DNA from: Chloroflexota bacterium
Lineage (GTDB): Bacteria; Chloroflexota; Anaerolineae; Anaerolineales; Anaerolineaceae
Direction: 5' to 3'
Length of the DNA: 41,556 nt
Assembly: GCA_029265085.1 (NCBI GenBank)
Contig: JAJUJY010000021.1
Coordinates: 1 to 41,556 of the forward strand
Shown here: positions 32,249-40,525 of the stretch, one piece after another
Layout of the letters: every line of letters starts with the position of its first letter
Numbering within the stretch: position 1 is the stretch's first letter
Notes under the pieces: model-generated
Databases searched by the model: none
What the model was told of the DNA's origin: nothing
What the model saw: the letters and a program-made list of their open reading frames with translations, nothing else
Position numbers and translations under genes: made by a program

Positions 32249-34090
32249 CTATTCCGAACAATGTCCCGGACCAACCAATCCATTGTTGTAGTTGTCCAGT
32301 ACACCGGCCAGGCTGATGAAGTTTGCCCGCACAGAACGTGAGAGTGACGAGGAAGGCGTGTATGAAGCTAATAAAGCTGCCGCTTGATTCATTTCTGTAG
32401 TCACCGCGGCAGAATCTGCACCGTTCAAAACATTCAAAGATGCAGCGATAAATGACCGCGCCAGGATGATGTAAGCATTCCCGCCAGAGGAATTAGCCCA
32501 TAACATACTGTACCAGGTATAGCCGGAGGAGAAGAAAGCCGTATTCTCTCCAATCAACGCCCATGTATTATCATATGGTGCTGGTCCAGAGGAAGAATGG
32601 GTCTTCCAGTAACCAGGGGTTAACGTACAACCTTTTTGGCACGGAACATCAACCACAACCAACCAGTTGTCACTCCCCGTTGCACCCATATCGTTGGTTA
32701 CAAACGCAGCAATATTATTTACCTCATACAGACCGCACGTATTATACGGGCCAACCATCATACTGTAACTGAATGTCTTGGGCAGTGCATCAGTGGCACA
32801 AACTGTACCCAACACACCCATATACGAATCGGTTACTTCAATGCACTCGTCAACGACAACGGAGGGATTACCAAACACGACTGGAGCCGTTGCGCTGAAG
32901 CTGGTCTGGCCAATATTGGCTACAAAACCATTCTTGTCAAAGGCCTTATTCTGCAAAGCCGCCTTTGCGCGGTTTAATCGCTCCATTTTGTCAGGCAGGC
33001 TGGAAGAGTAAGAGCAGGTCAGGGTTCCGCCCGCTGGAATGGTTGCCGGGAAGCTCACCCCACAATCCACCGCTACAGCGATATCCGGTGAAATCAAATC
33101 ACCTACCTGAAGAATTGTCGCTGCCATTGGGGCTGGGTTATGAACCACAATCGAACCAGACACCATGAAATCGCTATCGACAGAAGTCGCATTGACAGTC
33201 ACCTGGTAATTTACCAGGAAGGATTGTCCCGCAGAGAGCAGCAGACTGCTCTGATCTCCCACTTTATCGATAGTCCAATTAAATTTACGCTTGAAATCCG
33301 TTTCTGCTGTCTTGGAAACTTCCAGGTCATAACAATTAACCGTTACAGAAGCAGAAGAAGATTTCCCATTTTCTACAATAGTGGCCGTGTTATTATATTT
33401 CCCTTTATCCGCATCACATCTAAAGGTCTTCGTATAAGATACACTGCCCGAGTCACTGAAGGACCAGCTCATGCCATTGGTATCATTGACGGTGATCGAG
33501 CCGCCCTCTGAAACAGAGGTAGCAGGAAAGACAACGCTGGTATTTGCTGAAGAACCTGTTGGCACACCAGGATTGCTAACTTCATTTAATATGGTTGCAT
33601 TCGCTACCACTGAAAAACTTTTTCCAGCCTGAGCTGCGCCAGATGTAAAGTTAAACCGGTATGAGAAACAACCGCGCTCACCAGGGTCCAATACTGGATT
33701 ATTACTCACATCCAGATTTAGATTAGCGACCAAATTAGCGCCCTCAAACAAATCCACACTGATTGCCAGGCTGTCTGTTGCTACGGATCCAGTATTTTGC
33801 ACACAAACAGAGCCATTAATAAAAGCCGATTCCCGCAAGAGCGACTTTACAACACCCACAGTAAAGGTGGAAGTGCCTTCATCACCTTTGAACAAATCCC
33901 AACTGGCAGGAGAAACTGACTTTTTAATATCCCAGGAGAAGGTTTGTTTCCAATTGCCACTCCCAATCATTGTTGTGGAAATGGTTGTTCCAACCACGTC
34001 TTGAGCAAACACTGGCACGGCCAGTGTAAATAACAAGCCCAAGACCATCAATAAACCCGAAAACCGAACGATTGATTTTTTGATTTTCAT
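32249..34090 (-). CDS. secreted surface protein with beta-sandwich repeats and LTPGYWKTH C-terminal domain
   Basis: The protein has 613 residues from the ATG at 34090 (AGAGG six bases upstream). A signal peptide covers about residues 1-30: MKIKKS, a hydrophobic core, then VPVFAQ as cleavage region. The body (30-480) consists of Thr/Ser/Val-rich beta-sandwich segments with paired cysteines, for example the KxFxWxIxKxV units WKQTFSWDIKKSVSP and FKRKFNWTIDKVGD. It resembles DUF11-type surface proteins. The last 130 residues start with CTLTPGYWKTHSS and are helical; this block recurs in secreted proteins of unrelated bacteria and archaea. No LPXTG, TM or PEP-CTERM anchor is present, so it is released or held non-covalently. 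A structured RNA with terminator lies in its leader, in a second copy before the glycan operon. Confidence 0.82.
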   Translation of the reverse strand: MKIKKSIVRFSGLLMVLGLLFTLAVPVFAQDVVGTTISTTMIGSGNWKQTFSWDIKKSVSPASWDLFKGDEGTSTFTVGVVKSLLRESAFINGSVCVQNTGSVATDSLAISVDLFEGANLVANLNLDVSNNPVLDPGERGCFSYRFNFTSGAAQAGKSFSVVANATILNEVSNPGVPTGSSANTSVVFPATSVSEGGSITVNDTNGMSWSFSDSGSVSYTKTFRCDADKGKYNNTATIVENGKSSSASVTVNCYDLEVSKTAETDFKRKFNWTIDKVGDQSSLLLSAGQSFLVNYQVTVNATSVDSDFMVSGSIVVHNPAPMAATILQVGDLISPDIAVAVDCGVSFPATIPAGGTLTCSYSSSLPDKMERLNRAKAALQNKAFDKNGFVANIGQTSFSATAPVVFGNPSVVVDECIEVTDSYMGVLGTVCATDALPKTFSYSMMVGPYNTCGLYEVNNIAAFVTNDMGATGSDNWLVVVDVPCQKGCTLTPGYWKTHSSSGPAPYDNTWALIGENTAFFSSGYTWYSMLWANSSGGNAYIILARSFIAASLNVLNGADSAAVTTEMNQAAALLASYTPSSSLSRSVRANFISLAGVLDNYNNGLVGPGHCSE

Positions 34091-34207
34091 AGGGTACCTC
34101 TTAAAGGCTGTGTAACATGTAGTGGATAACAAGAAAAGAATGCGGCCTCATCAACCGGTAAAAAATTCTGAATAAAGGATATAGCCTGAAAATTTTATTG
34201 ATTGCAG

Positions 34208-34258
34208 TTAACCTCCTTTATCACGACAAATGGAGCAATTTTCGCTAATTATCTGCAT
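34208..34258 (-). CDS. possible leader peptide (16 aa) upstream of the secreted-protein gene
   Basis: A short frame encodes MQIISENCSICRDKGG. It lies between the structured-RNA terminator and the secreted-protein start. A strong AAAGGAGG overlaps its last codons, but no ATG, GTG or TTG follows at normal spacing. It may be chance. Confidence 0.2.
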   Translation of the reverse strand: MQIISENCSICRDKGG

Positions 34259-34281
34259 GATTTGAAACTTTCCAAAATAAA

Positions 34282-34380
34282 AACCGGCCTGATGGGCCGG
34301 TTTCGCCATTAGCTCGCTGGTGGGTCCTTACACATGTAAGAATAGCGACCATTTTACCCTCCAGGTCAACGCTTCCCTGT
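34282..34380 (-). promoter_or_regulatory. structured leader RNA, copy 1 (riboswitch-like, unassigned class) with terminator
   Basis: Reading the minus strand: GCGTTGA (34372-34366); P2 5' arm CTGG-A-GGGT (34364-34356); ATGGTCGCTATT (34352-34341); P3 hairpin CTTAC/GTAAG (34340-34336 with 34331-34327); P2 3' arm ACCC-A-CCAG (34325-34317); GAGCTAATGGCGA (34315-34303); terminator stem AACCGGCC/GGCCGGTT (34302-34295 with 34289-34282) and T-run. TCGCTATT (34348-34341) can pair with AATGGCGA (34310-34303) as a pseudoknot including one G-U pair. Copy 2 at 34661-34768 keeps this layout. The folds were drawn by eye. No match to c-di-GMP-I/II, SAM, preQ1, fluoride or other consensus that I can recall. 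Confidence 0.7.
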
Positions 34381-34401
34381 TTGAATGCTAGATATTTAGC
34401 A

Positions 34402-34430
34402 ATTATGCAAGATACAATGATGTTTATTAA
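34402..34430 (-). promoter_or_regulatory. promoter of the secreted-protein transcript
   Basis: On the minus strand, -35 TTAATA (34430-34425), 17-bp spacer, -10 CATAAT (34407-34402). Transcription would start near 34395, just ahead of structured RNA copy 1. Confidence 0.5.
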
Positions 34431-34596
34431 TGTAAAAATGAGAATTCAACGATGGTTGAGCTGATATCAACATCTCATAATTTAAGATAAATACTATCAT
34501 TTTTATCTTCTTAAATCAAGTAGCTCATTTGATTATAAGAAAAAACCTATAAATCACTCAGTCCTATGAAAATATTTATAATCAAACCAATATTTA
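34431..34596. other. AT-rich intergenic core between the two divergent leaders
   Basis: No gene. Very AT-rich, with TGAGAATTCAAC and GTTGAGCTGATATCAACATCTCA-like partial dyads but no clear palindrome. It separates the two divergent promoters and may bind regulators. Confidence 0.5.
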
Positions 34597-34625
34597 TTGA
34601 CTAAGTTTATCCTAATTGTTATTAT
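34597..34625 (+). promoter_or_regulatory. promoter of the exopolysaccharide operon
   Basis: -35 TTGACT (34597-34602), 17-bp spacer, -10 TATTAT (34620-34625). Transcription would start near 34632, about 30 bases before structured RNA copy 2. Confidence 0.8.
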
Positions 34626-34660
34626 TCAGAAGTGAACTCTTAACAGATGAAAACATTTAT

Positions 34661-34768
34661 TCCTGTGGAGGCGTTGAAGCGGAACGATCGTATGGTCGCT
34701 ATTTCAGGTCAGGCTGAATAGTTCCGCTGAGCCAATAGCGAAACCGGCCACATGGCTGGTTTTTTTTA
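34661..34768 (+). promoter_or_regulatory. structured leader RNA, copy 2 (riboswitch-like, unassigned class) with terminator
   Basis: Order: GCGTTGA (34671-34677); P2 5' arm AGCGGAAC (34678-34685); ATGGTCGCTATT (34692-34703); P3 TCAG/CTGA (34704-34707 with 34714-34717, extendable); P2 3' arm GTTCCGCT (34721-34728); GAGCCAATAGCGA (34729-34741); terminator stem AACCGGCC/GGCTGGTT (34742-34749 with 34754-34761) and a T-run to 34767. TCGCTATT (34696-34703) pairs perfectly with AATAGCGA (34734-34741). P2 differs entirely in sequence from copy 1 yet is fully paired, while the loop and the 21-base 3' segment are nearly identical. The first gene starts about 185 bases further on. Confidence 0.72.
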
Positions 34769-34953
34769 TTTATTGAAATACTTGAATTCACGAGTTACTA
34801 AAGGTAGTTTGCAAAACAAGTCGGGAAAATTCTTGAAATGATATCGCTCAAAGCAGCCAGCATTTCCGGTTGCAGTTAAACCTGAATAATCAAAATATTC
34901 AAAGGCCCAAGAAAAGGCTTGATCGTATCCCAGGTCATCAACCCGAGGAGAAA
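34769..34953 (+). other. long 5' leader between structured RNA and first glycan gene
   Basis: No supported gene. The transferase frame is open from a TTG at 34870, but its ATG at 34954 has the ribosome binding site. The stretch contains no further obvious hairpin. Confidence 0.5.
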
Positions 34954-36459
34954 ATGAAACCGATTTATCTGCCGGACACCAAAATAATCCACCCAGAGGA
35001 AGCCGACGCAAAACGCGTTGAAGGCGCAAAAATGCGCCGGATCGAATGGGTTGCTTACACGATCGTTTTATTGATTAGCGACATTGTCAACATCGGTTTG
35101 GGATTGCGTTTAGCCTACTTAATTCGCTTTGAACTTCCACTCTCGATTTTCGATCCAGCCGCTTTGGCTTCTGTTACTTATTATCAAGGCCTGGTGAAAA
35201 CCATTTTACCGACCTGGATTGCCATTTTTATTCTGCGCGGGTTATACCGCCGGGATAATTTATTAGGCGGTACTCGCGAATACAACCGCCTTTTTCAGGC
35301 CAACACATTGGCCATGATCACCATTGTGGCAGTTGGCTTTTTTGAACCAAGGTTCGTCTTTGCCCGCGGGTGGATCCTGATCGCCTGGTTTTCTGCCTTT
35401 GTTCTAACTGCCATTGGTCGTTTCACCTTGCGGCGGATTGTCTATTACCTGCGCGGCTTAGGGTTTTACCTTTCTCGAGCAGTCATTGTTGGTTACAACG
35501 ATGAAGCTCGTATGATGGCTGACCAATTACAGGATACAAGGAATTCCGGTTTAAACCTGATTGGCTTTGTGGATAACCAACTTCCCAAGGACAAACCGGT
35601 TGAAAAAAAGATCCACAACCTGGGCACACTGGACGAATTACATGAAATCATCAAAAACCATCAGGTTGAAGAACTCATTTTGACCAGTTCTGCGCTTTCA
35701 CGTGAAGAAGTTCTCAAAATTTTTGAACAGCATGGGGTTTCACAAGGCACAAAATTGCGCATGTCCTCTGGCTTATATGAAATCATCACCACCGGTTTGC
35801 AAGTTCGTGAATTCGCCTGGGTTCCCCTTGTAGAAGTAAATAAAGTCCGCCTGACTGGTATGGACAGCGCTTTGAAAGCAATTTTAGATTACGGCCTGAC
35901 GATACCTGGGGTGATTTTATTGAGCCCAGTCTGGTTGATTTTAGCCCTCGCTATCAAACTAGATTCGCCCGGGCCAATCTTTCACCGCCGGCGGGTTTTA
36001 GGTGTCAACGGCAAATCGTTTGATGCGTTCAAATTCCGCACCATGCATATTAACGGCGCGGAAATCCTGGCATCACACCCGGAATTACAGGCTGAACTGG
36101 CGAAAAATCACAAGCTAAAAGATGATCCCCGGGTAACACGGGTCGGCAAACTCCTCCGCCGTACCAGTCTGGATGAACTACCGCAATTATTCAATGTTCT
36201 CCGCAATGAGATGTCGCTCGTAGGTCCACGAATGATAGCTCCGGAAGAAATCAGCGAATATCAAAAATGGGGCATTAATCTACTCACCGTAAAACCCGGA
36301 ATCACTGGCAAATGGCAGGTATCCGGACGGTCCGATATTACTTATCAAGAACGCGTCCGGCTGGACATGTACTACATTCGCAATTGGAATATCTGGCTGG
36401 ATCTCCAGCTATTACTGCAAACCATCCCTGCTGTGCTGTCTCGGCGCGGGGCATATTAA
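34954..36459 (+). CDS. polyprenyl-phosphate sugar-1-phosphate transferase (exopolysaccharide initiator)
   Basis: Transfers a sugar-1-phosphate from a nucleotide sugar to undecaprenyl phosphate, the first step of a lipid-linked glycan. The protein has 501 residues from the ATG at 34954 (GAGGAG just upstream). Order: four N-terminal TM segments (about 15-130), a Rossmann-like CoA_binding_3 domain (about 155-300, starting VIVGYNDEA), a reentrant membrane helix (about 315-340), and the catalytic domain with FKFRTM, DPRVTRVGKLLRRTSLDELPQ, NEMSLVGPR and KPGITGKWQVSGRSD. This matches the WcaJ/WbaP/EpsE-type family. It is the first gene of the plus-strand operon and sits behind structured RNA copy 2, so that RNA may gate the entire pathway. 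Confidence 0.92.
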   Translation: MKPIYLPDTKIIHPEEADAKRVEGAKMRRIEWVAYTIVLLISDIVNIGLGLRLAYLIRFELPLSIFDPAALASVTYYQGLVKTILPTWIAIFILRGLYRRDNLLGGTREYNRLFQANTLAMITIVAVGFFEPRFVFARGWILIAWFSAFVLTAIGRFTLRRIVYYLRGLGFYLSRAVIVGYNDEARMMADQLQDTRNSGLNLIGFVDNQLPKDKPVEKKIHNLGTLDELHEIIKNHQVEELILTSSALSREEVLKIFEQHGVSQGTKLRMSSGLYEIITTGLQVREFAWVPLVEVNKVRLTGMDSALKAILDYGLTIPGVILLSPVWLILALAIKLDSPGPIFHRRRVLGVNGKSFDAFKFRTMHINGAEILASHPELQAELAKNHKLKDDPRVTRVGKLLRRTSLDELPQLFNVLRNEMSLVGPRMIAPEEISEYQKWGINLLTVKPGITGKWQVSGRSDITYQERVRLDMYYIRNWNIWLDLQLLLQTIPAVLSRRGAY

Positions 36460-36490
36460 TTTCAAAGTGGATACAAAGAAAGGGTACAGC

Positions 36491-37423
36491 ATGAAGGTAC
36501 TGGTAACAGGTGGTGCAGGTTTTATTGGATCACATATTGTGGATGCCTATTTAGCAGCAGGTCACCAGGTAGTCATAGTGGATAACTTATCCACTGGGCG
36601 AAAAAGCAACATTAATCCGAAAGCAGTCTTTTATAACCTGGATATCCGCAGCCCGGAACTGGCAGATGTTTTTGCCGCGGAGCAGCCAGATGCAGTGAAC
36701 CACCACGCAGCGCAAATGGATGTGCGCCGCTCGGTTGCGGACCCTATGTTTGATGCCGATGTGAACGTGCGCGGTTCTGCAAATGTATTGGAATGCGCCC
36801 GAAAAAATGGGGTCAAGCACATTTTATACAGTTCATCCGGCGGAACCGTATATGGCGAACCCCAATATTTACCTTGTGATGAAAATCATCCGATCCGCCC
36901 AATCTGCCAGTACGGAGCCACCAAATATATGATGGAAATGTACCTTTATATGTACGAGCAGATGTACGGCATCAAATACACCATATTCCGTTACCCCAAT
37001 GTTTACGGCCCCCGGCAAGACCCGCACGGTGAAGCCGGTGTTGTCGCGATTTTTACTGGACAGATGATCCGGGGTGAGCAGGTAGTAATCAACGGGGATG
37101 GTGAACAACAACGAGACTTTGTTTATGCGGGAGATTGTGCCCAGGCAAATTTATTGGCACTCGAATCAAATTTACCCAGCCATGTATTCAATCTTGGTTC
37201 CGCAGAGCCGACCAATATCAACCAGATTTTCTCGGCTTTGCAATCGATCACACAGTATTCAAAAAGCCCCATCCACGGCCCAGCCAAGTTGGGTGAGACC
37301 CGCAGAATTTATTTAGATGCGGCCAAAGCGCGCAACATTTTGGGTTGGTCACCACGAGTCAATCTGCATGAAGGCATGGAAAAAACTGTTCATCATTTCA
37401 AAACCCTGGAGATGGCCGCTTGA
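36491..37423 (+). CDS. NAD-dependent sugar epimerase/dehydratase (GalE-like extended SDR)
   Basis: The protein has 310 residues from the ATG at 36491, with AAAGGG upstream. Nucleotide-binding GGAGFIG is at 7-13, the D31 after VVIV binds the NAD ribose, SSSGG is at 114-118, and the catalytic Y141-x3-K145 is in [32 protein letters not shown] is typical of UDP-glucose 4-epimerase-like enzymes. It would supply an epimerised nucleotide sugar to the glycan pathway. It is 31 bases after the transferase, and its stop overlaps the start of the kinase gene. UDP-glucose, UDP-GlcNAc or UDP-GlcA could be the substrate. Confidence 0.88.
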   Translation: MKVLVTGGAGFIGSHIVDAYLAAGHQVVIVDNLSTGRKSNINPKAVFYNLDIRSPELADVFAAEQPDAVNHHAAQMDVRRSVADPMFDADVNVRGSANVLECARKNGVKHILYSSSGGTVYGEPQYLPCDENHPIRPICQYGATKYMMEMYLYMYEQMYGIKYTIFRYPNVYGPRQDPHGEAGVVAIFTGQMIRGEQVVINGDGEQQRDFVYAGDCAQANLLALESNLPSHVFNLGSAEPTNINQIFSALQSITQYSKSPIHGPAKLGETRRIYLDAAKARNILGWSPRVNLHEGMEKTVHHFKTLEMAA

Positions 37424-38394
37424 TCATCGTTCAAACGCCTTTACGGATTAGCTTTTTTGGAGGAGGAACGGATTTCCCCTCGTTTTACCTTGCCGAAGGC
37501 GGGTGTGTACTTAGCACGGCTATCGACAAGTACATTTTTGTCACGATCAAACAGCGTTTTGACGACATGATTCGGGTGGGCTATACCCGCACTGAAATGG
37601 TCGAAGATGTTGCCCAGATACAACATGAGCTGATCCGAGAGGCATTTAAACTGACCGGCATTCAAAAACAGGTAGAAATCACCACCATGGGCGATATTCC
37701 AGCCGGTTCCGGTTTAGGTTCTTCAAGCACGGTAACCGTCGGGGCATTACATGCTATGTACACCTACTTAAATCAGAGTGTCACGCATGAGCAATTAGCC
37801 CGCGAGGCCTGCATGATTGAAATCGACGCCTTAAAAAAACCGATTGGGATACAAGATCAATTTATTGCCGCCTATGGCGGGCTGCGCTTTTTTGAGTTTG
37901 ATCCCAACGGGGATGTGTGCAATCAAAATATTCAGCTCGATCCGGCAGTCAAAGTTCACCTTAATGAAAACTTGATGCTCTTTTTTACCGGGGTAACCCG
38001 CAAGGCAGAGTCGATTTTGACGGAACAAAAAACGAATATTTCAAACCACACTTCGATCCTCTGCGAAATCAAAGACATGACCTACACTGCCCGAGACGAA
38101 CTTATCAAAGGCAATGTCGACATGATCGGGCGGCTGTTACACGATTCCTGGCAGCTCAAAAAACAACTTGCCAGCGGAATCAGTAATGGGCAGATTGAAG
38201 AAATTTATCAGGCAGCCCGCAAGGCAGGCGCAATCGGTGGGAAAGTAACCGGAGCAGGCGGCGGCGGATTCATTTTGTTGTACAGCCCCTACGAAAAGCG
38301 CGAAGCCATTCGCAATGCTCTTCACGGATTGCGAGAAATACCCATCCGATTGGAACAAGACGGCTCCAAAGTAATTTTCAATTACCGGCGCTAA
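37420..38394 (+). CDS. hddA: GHMP kinase, D-glycero-D-manno-heptose 7-phosphate kinase-like
   Basis: The protein has 324 residues. GHMP motifs are present: motif 1 [19 protein letters not shown] (here [17 protein letters not shown], about 6-22), motif 2 [13 protein letters not shown] (about 91-103) and motif 3 [12 protein letters not shown] near 280. HddA-type kinases phosphorylate heptose 7-phosphate at C1 on the way to GDP-heptose for S-layer or capsule glycans. The start is TTG at 37420 overlapping the previous stop as TTGA, so translation is coupled. The isomerase gene follows, which fits the GmhA-HddA order. The remaining GmhB and HddC steps are not in the window. The related fucose or mannose kinases are less likely. 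Confidence 0.82.
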   Translation: MIIVQTPLRISFFGGGTDFPSFYLAEGGCVLSTAIDKYIFVTIKQRFDDMIRVGYTRTEMVEDVAQIQHELIREAFKLTGIQKQVEITTMGDIPAGSGLGSSSTVTVGALHAMYTYLNQSVTHEQLAREACMIEIDALKKPIGIQDQFIAAYGGLRFFEFDPNGDVCNQNIQLDPAVKVHLNENLMLFFTGVTRKAESILTEQKTNISNHTSILCEIKDMTYTARDELIKGNVDMIGRLLHDSWQLKKQLASGISNGQIEEIYQAARKAGAIGGKVTGAGGGGFILLYSPYEKREAIRNALHGLREIPIRLEQDGSKVIFNYRR

Positions 38395-38429
38395 GGATAT
38401 TTACGGCACTCGAAAAGCCTGGAGGTTCA

Positions 38430-39545
38430 ATGATCGAACATATCCAAAATTACATTTCAACTTTCGTCCATACCCTGGGGCAATTTCCCATTGAAAAACT
38501 GGATCAGGTGATTCAGATACTTCACCAGGCACGCTTGAATGGACAACAAATTTTTGTTATGGGTAACGGCGGTAGTGCATCCACAGCATCCCATATTGTT
38601 TGTGATCTCGCTAAAAACACCTACCATGCCGATTTGCCCGGGTTCCGCGTCATTGGCCTCTCGGATAATATGGCTATTTTCTCAGCTCTTGCAAATGACA
38701 ATGGCTACGACAATGTATTTTCTGATCAAATTCGCAACCTGATCCGCCCCAATGATGTAGTCCTGGCCATTTCAACCAGCGGCAATTCAGCCAATATCAT
38801 CAAGGCTGTCGAATTATCCAACGAGGTTGGGGCATATACCATTGGCTTTACCGGGTTCAACGGCGGGAAACTTGGACGCATTGTTTCTCTTGAAATCCGC
38901 GTGCCTTCAGAGAATGTTCAACAAATTGAAGACATCCATCTCATGATGGAACATATGATTACTTCCGGATTAATTCTGCTGGCCGAAAAGACATCCGCGA
39001 TCCGGATCGAAGCGGGCTTGCCGGAGCAGGATAGCCTTTCCATTGCTGGCGATCTTTTTAATGTAGCACTCGAATCCACCCGGGAAAATTCTGCTGCAGC
39101 CCCAGAAGATCATTCGACGCTCTCACAAGTCCTGCAATTATCCATTCACGGTACCGGTGCAATGAGCGGAACCATCATCTTACTGGATTCGGATGGAAAT
39201 ATCGTCTCCGGTGCCCAACTACTTGAAGGCAAACTGCTCGAACCCCCAATGGAGCAATTATCAGAAATTCACCGGCACGGATTAGCCGGTTGGGTCATCA
39301 AAAACAACATTCCGGCACTGATCAAGAGCACAGTAGATGATCACCGTTGGCTGCAGCGTCCCTGGGAACTTTCGCAAAAGTCATCGCGCTCAGCCTTAAG
39401 TGTCCCATTCACCACCCAGGAAGGAATTCTCGGTTCTATTACCCTGGTGCATCCAAATGTGGACCGGTTCTCAAAAGAAGACCTGGAATTTGTCTCCAAC
39501 ATGGCCGCGGCATTCACACCCATTATGGTGTCAAGGCGAAGATAG
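38430..39545 (+). CDS. SIS-domain phosphoheptose isomerase fused to a C-terminal GAF domain
   Basis: The protein has 371 residues. The SIS domain (1-195) has the GmhA-type motifs MGNGGSASTASH (44-55), ISTSGNSANI (114-123) and QQIEDIHLMMEHM (164-176) with the conserved Glu and His. GmhA turns sedoheptulose 7-phosphate into heptose 7-phosphate. Residues about 215-371 form a GAF-like domain: GTIILLDSDGNIVSG, LAGWVIKN, SALSVPF and LGSITLVHP. Ordinary GmhA is about 190 residues, so the fusion is unusual and suggests ligand control of entry into the heptose pathway. GGAGG lies four bases before the ATG. It is downstream of the heptose kinase. Confidence 0.82.
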   Translation: MIEHIQNYISTFVHTLGQFPIEKLDQVIQILHQARLNGQQIFVMGNGGSASTASHIVCDLAKNTYHADLPGFRVIGLSDNMAIFSALANDNGYDNVFSDQIRNLIRPNDVVLAISTSGNSANIIKAVELSNEVGAYTIGFTGFNGGKLGRIVSLEIRVPSENVQQIEDIHLMMEHMITSGLILLAEKTSAIRIEAGLPEQDSLSIAGDLFNVALESTRENSAAAPEDHSTLSQVLQLSIHGTGAMSGTIILLDSDGNIVSGAQLLEGKLLEPPMEQLSEIHRHGLAGWVIKNNIPALIKSTVDDHRWLQRPWELSQKSSRSALSVPFTTQEGILGSITLVHPNVDRFSKEDLEFVSNMAAAFTPIMVSRRR

Positions 39546-39729
39546 TCAACGCAGATCATTAAACATCCGCAAGAATATGGTCTGTTACGAATTATGAGAG
39601 ATCACTAATCCAGACCTGGAACCCACCCGGCAAGGTTCCTCCAGGAAAGGAAAAATATCAGCAAAACTTACGACAAAAAAATGTCGTAATGGCGGAGCGT
39701 TCCAGAACCAGGCGAACCAACAAAAATTA

Positions 39730-40512
39730 ATGAAACAAGCTCTTCCTTTTCCTCAAGAAATAAAAGCCTCCAAAAAGCCATCTGCACTGCAGTCGGTTGG
39801 TTTATATATCAGCCGGCAGGCAGATGGGGTTGGCCGCTACATCATTGAGCAGACGCTTTTTTTTCTGATTGGCTGGGTTCCAACGATTTTTGGAATTATC
39901 TTGCGCGGAATAGCGTATCGCCTGATTTTAAAAATGAAAGGGTGGGCAGCCATTGAGCAAAATGTTCGGCTGCGCTACGCCAGCGGAATTCAGATCCATC
40001 ACGGGGCTTACCTGGACCAGGGTGTATATCTCCATGCCTGCCCCAATGGAATCGAGATTGGTGAAAATACCATAGTGATGCATGGTGCTGTTTTACATGT
40101 ATACAACTTTCGAGGGATTCCTCATTCCGGAATCAAGATTGGGAAAGACAGCTTAATAGGAGAATATTCGGTGATTCGCGGGCAAGGCGGTGTGGTAATC
40201 GGCGACAGGGTTTACACCTCGCCATTCACCCAATTGCTCGCAGTCAATCATATTGTGGATGACCCAGACCGGCCTTTCGTTGAACAAGGTATCACAGCTC
40301 AGGGTATTACGGTCGAAGATGATGTCTGGTTGGGAGCAGGTGCAGTGATTACAGACGGAGTGCGGATTGGGAAAGGAGCAGTCGTCGCTGCAGGCGCTGT
40401 TGTTACCCGTGATGTTCCTGCCCATACCGTTGTAGCAGGTGTGCCAGCCAAAGTCATACGTGAAATCCAGAAAGACTCCCAACCAAGCCATAACCAAACT
40501 GTTTATTTTTAG
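39730..40512 (+). CDS. left-handed beta-helix acyltransferase (hexapeptide family)
   Basis: The protein has 260 residues. A hydrophobic N-terminal part (about 40-65) may associate with the membrane. From about 75 onward, hexapeptide-like repeats ([LIV]-G-x4) run through [48 protein letters not shown] and [38 protein letters not shown], ending in [18 protein letters not shown] supplies the usual catalytic His. It would O-acetylate a glycan or sugar intermediate using acetyl-CoA. The 184 bases before it contain no gene; they have an inverted repeat CCTGGA/TCCAGG and a small CGACAAAAAAATGTCG hairpin, and no clear promoter. Confidence 0.85.
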   Translation: MKQALPFPQEIKASKKPSALQSVGLYISRQADGVGRYIIEQTLFFLIGWVPTIFGIILRGIAYRLILKMKGWAAIEQNVRLRYASGIQIHHGAYLDQGVYLHACPNGIEIGENTIVMHGAVLHVYNFRGIPHSGIKIGKDSLIGEYSVIRGQGGVVIGDRVYTSPFTQLLAVNHIVDDPDRPFVEQGITAQGITVEDDVWLGAGAVITDGVRIGKGAVVAAGAVVTRDVPAHTVVAGVPAKVIREIQKDSQPSHNQTVYF

Positions 40513-40525
40513 AGGAGATGGAACT

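Noticed and set aside
34282..34768. Assignment of the two leader RNAs to c-di-GMP-I/II (GEMM), JUMPstart/ops or EAR elements
   Set aside because: The conserved GGCAAACC / GACGCAAAGCC of GEMM-I and GGCGGTAG of ops are absent, and the layout differs from c-di-GMP-II as I recall it; the class is left open.
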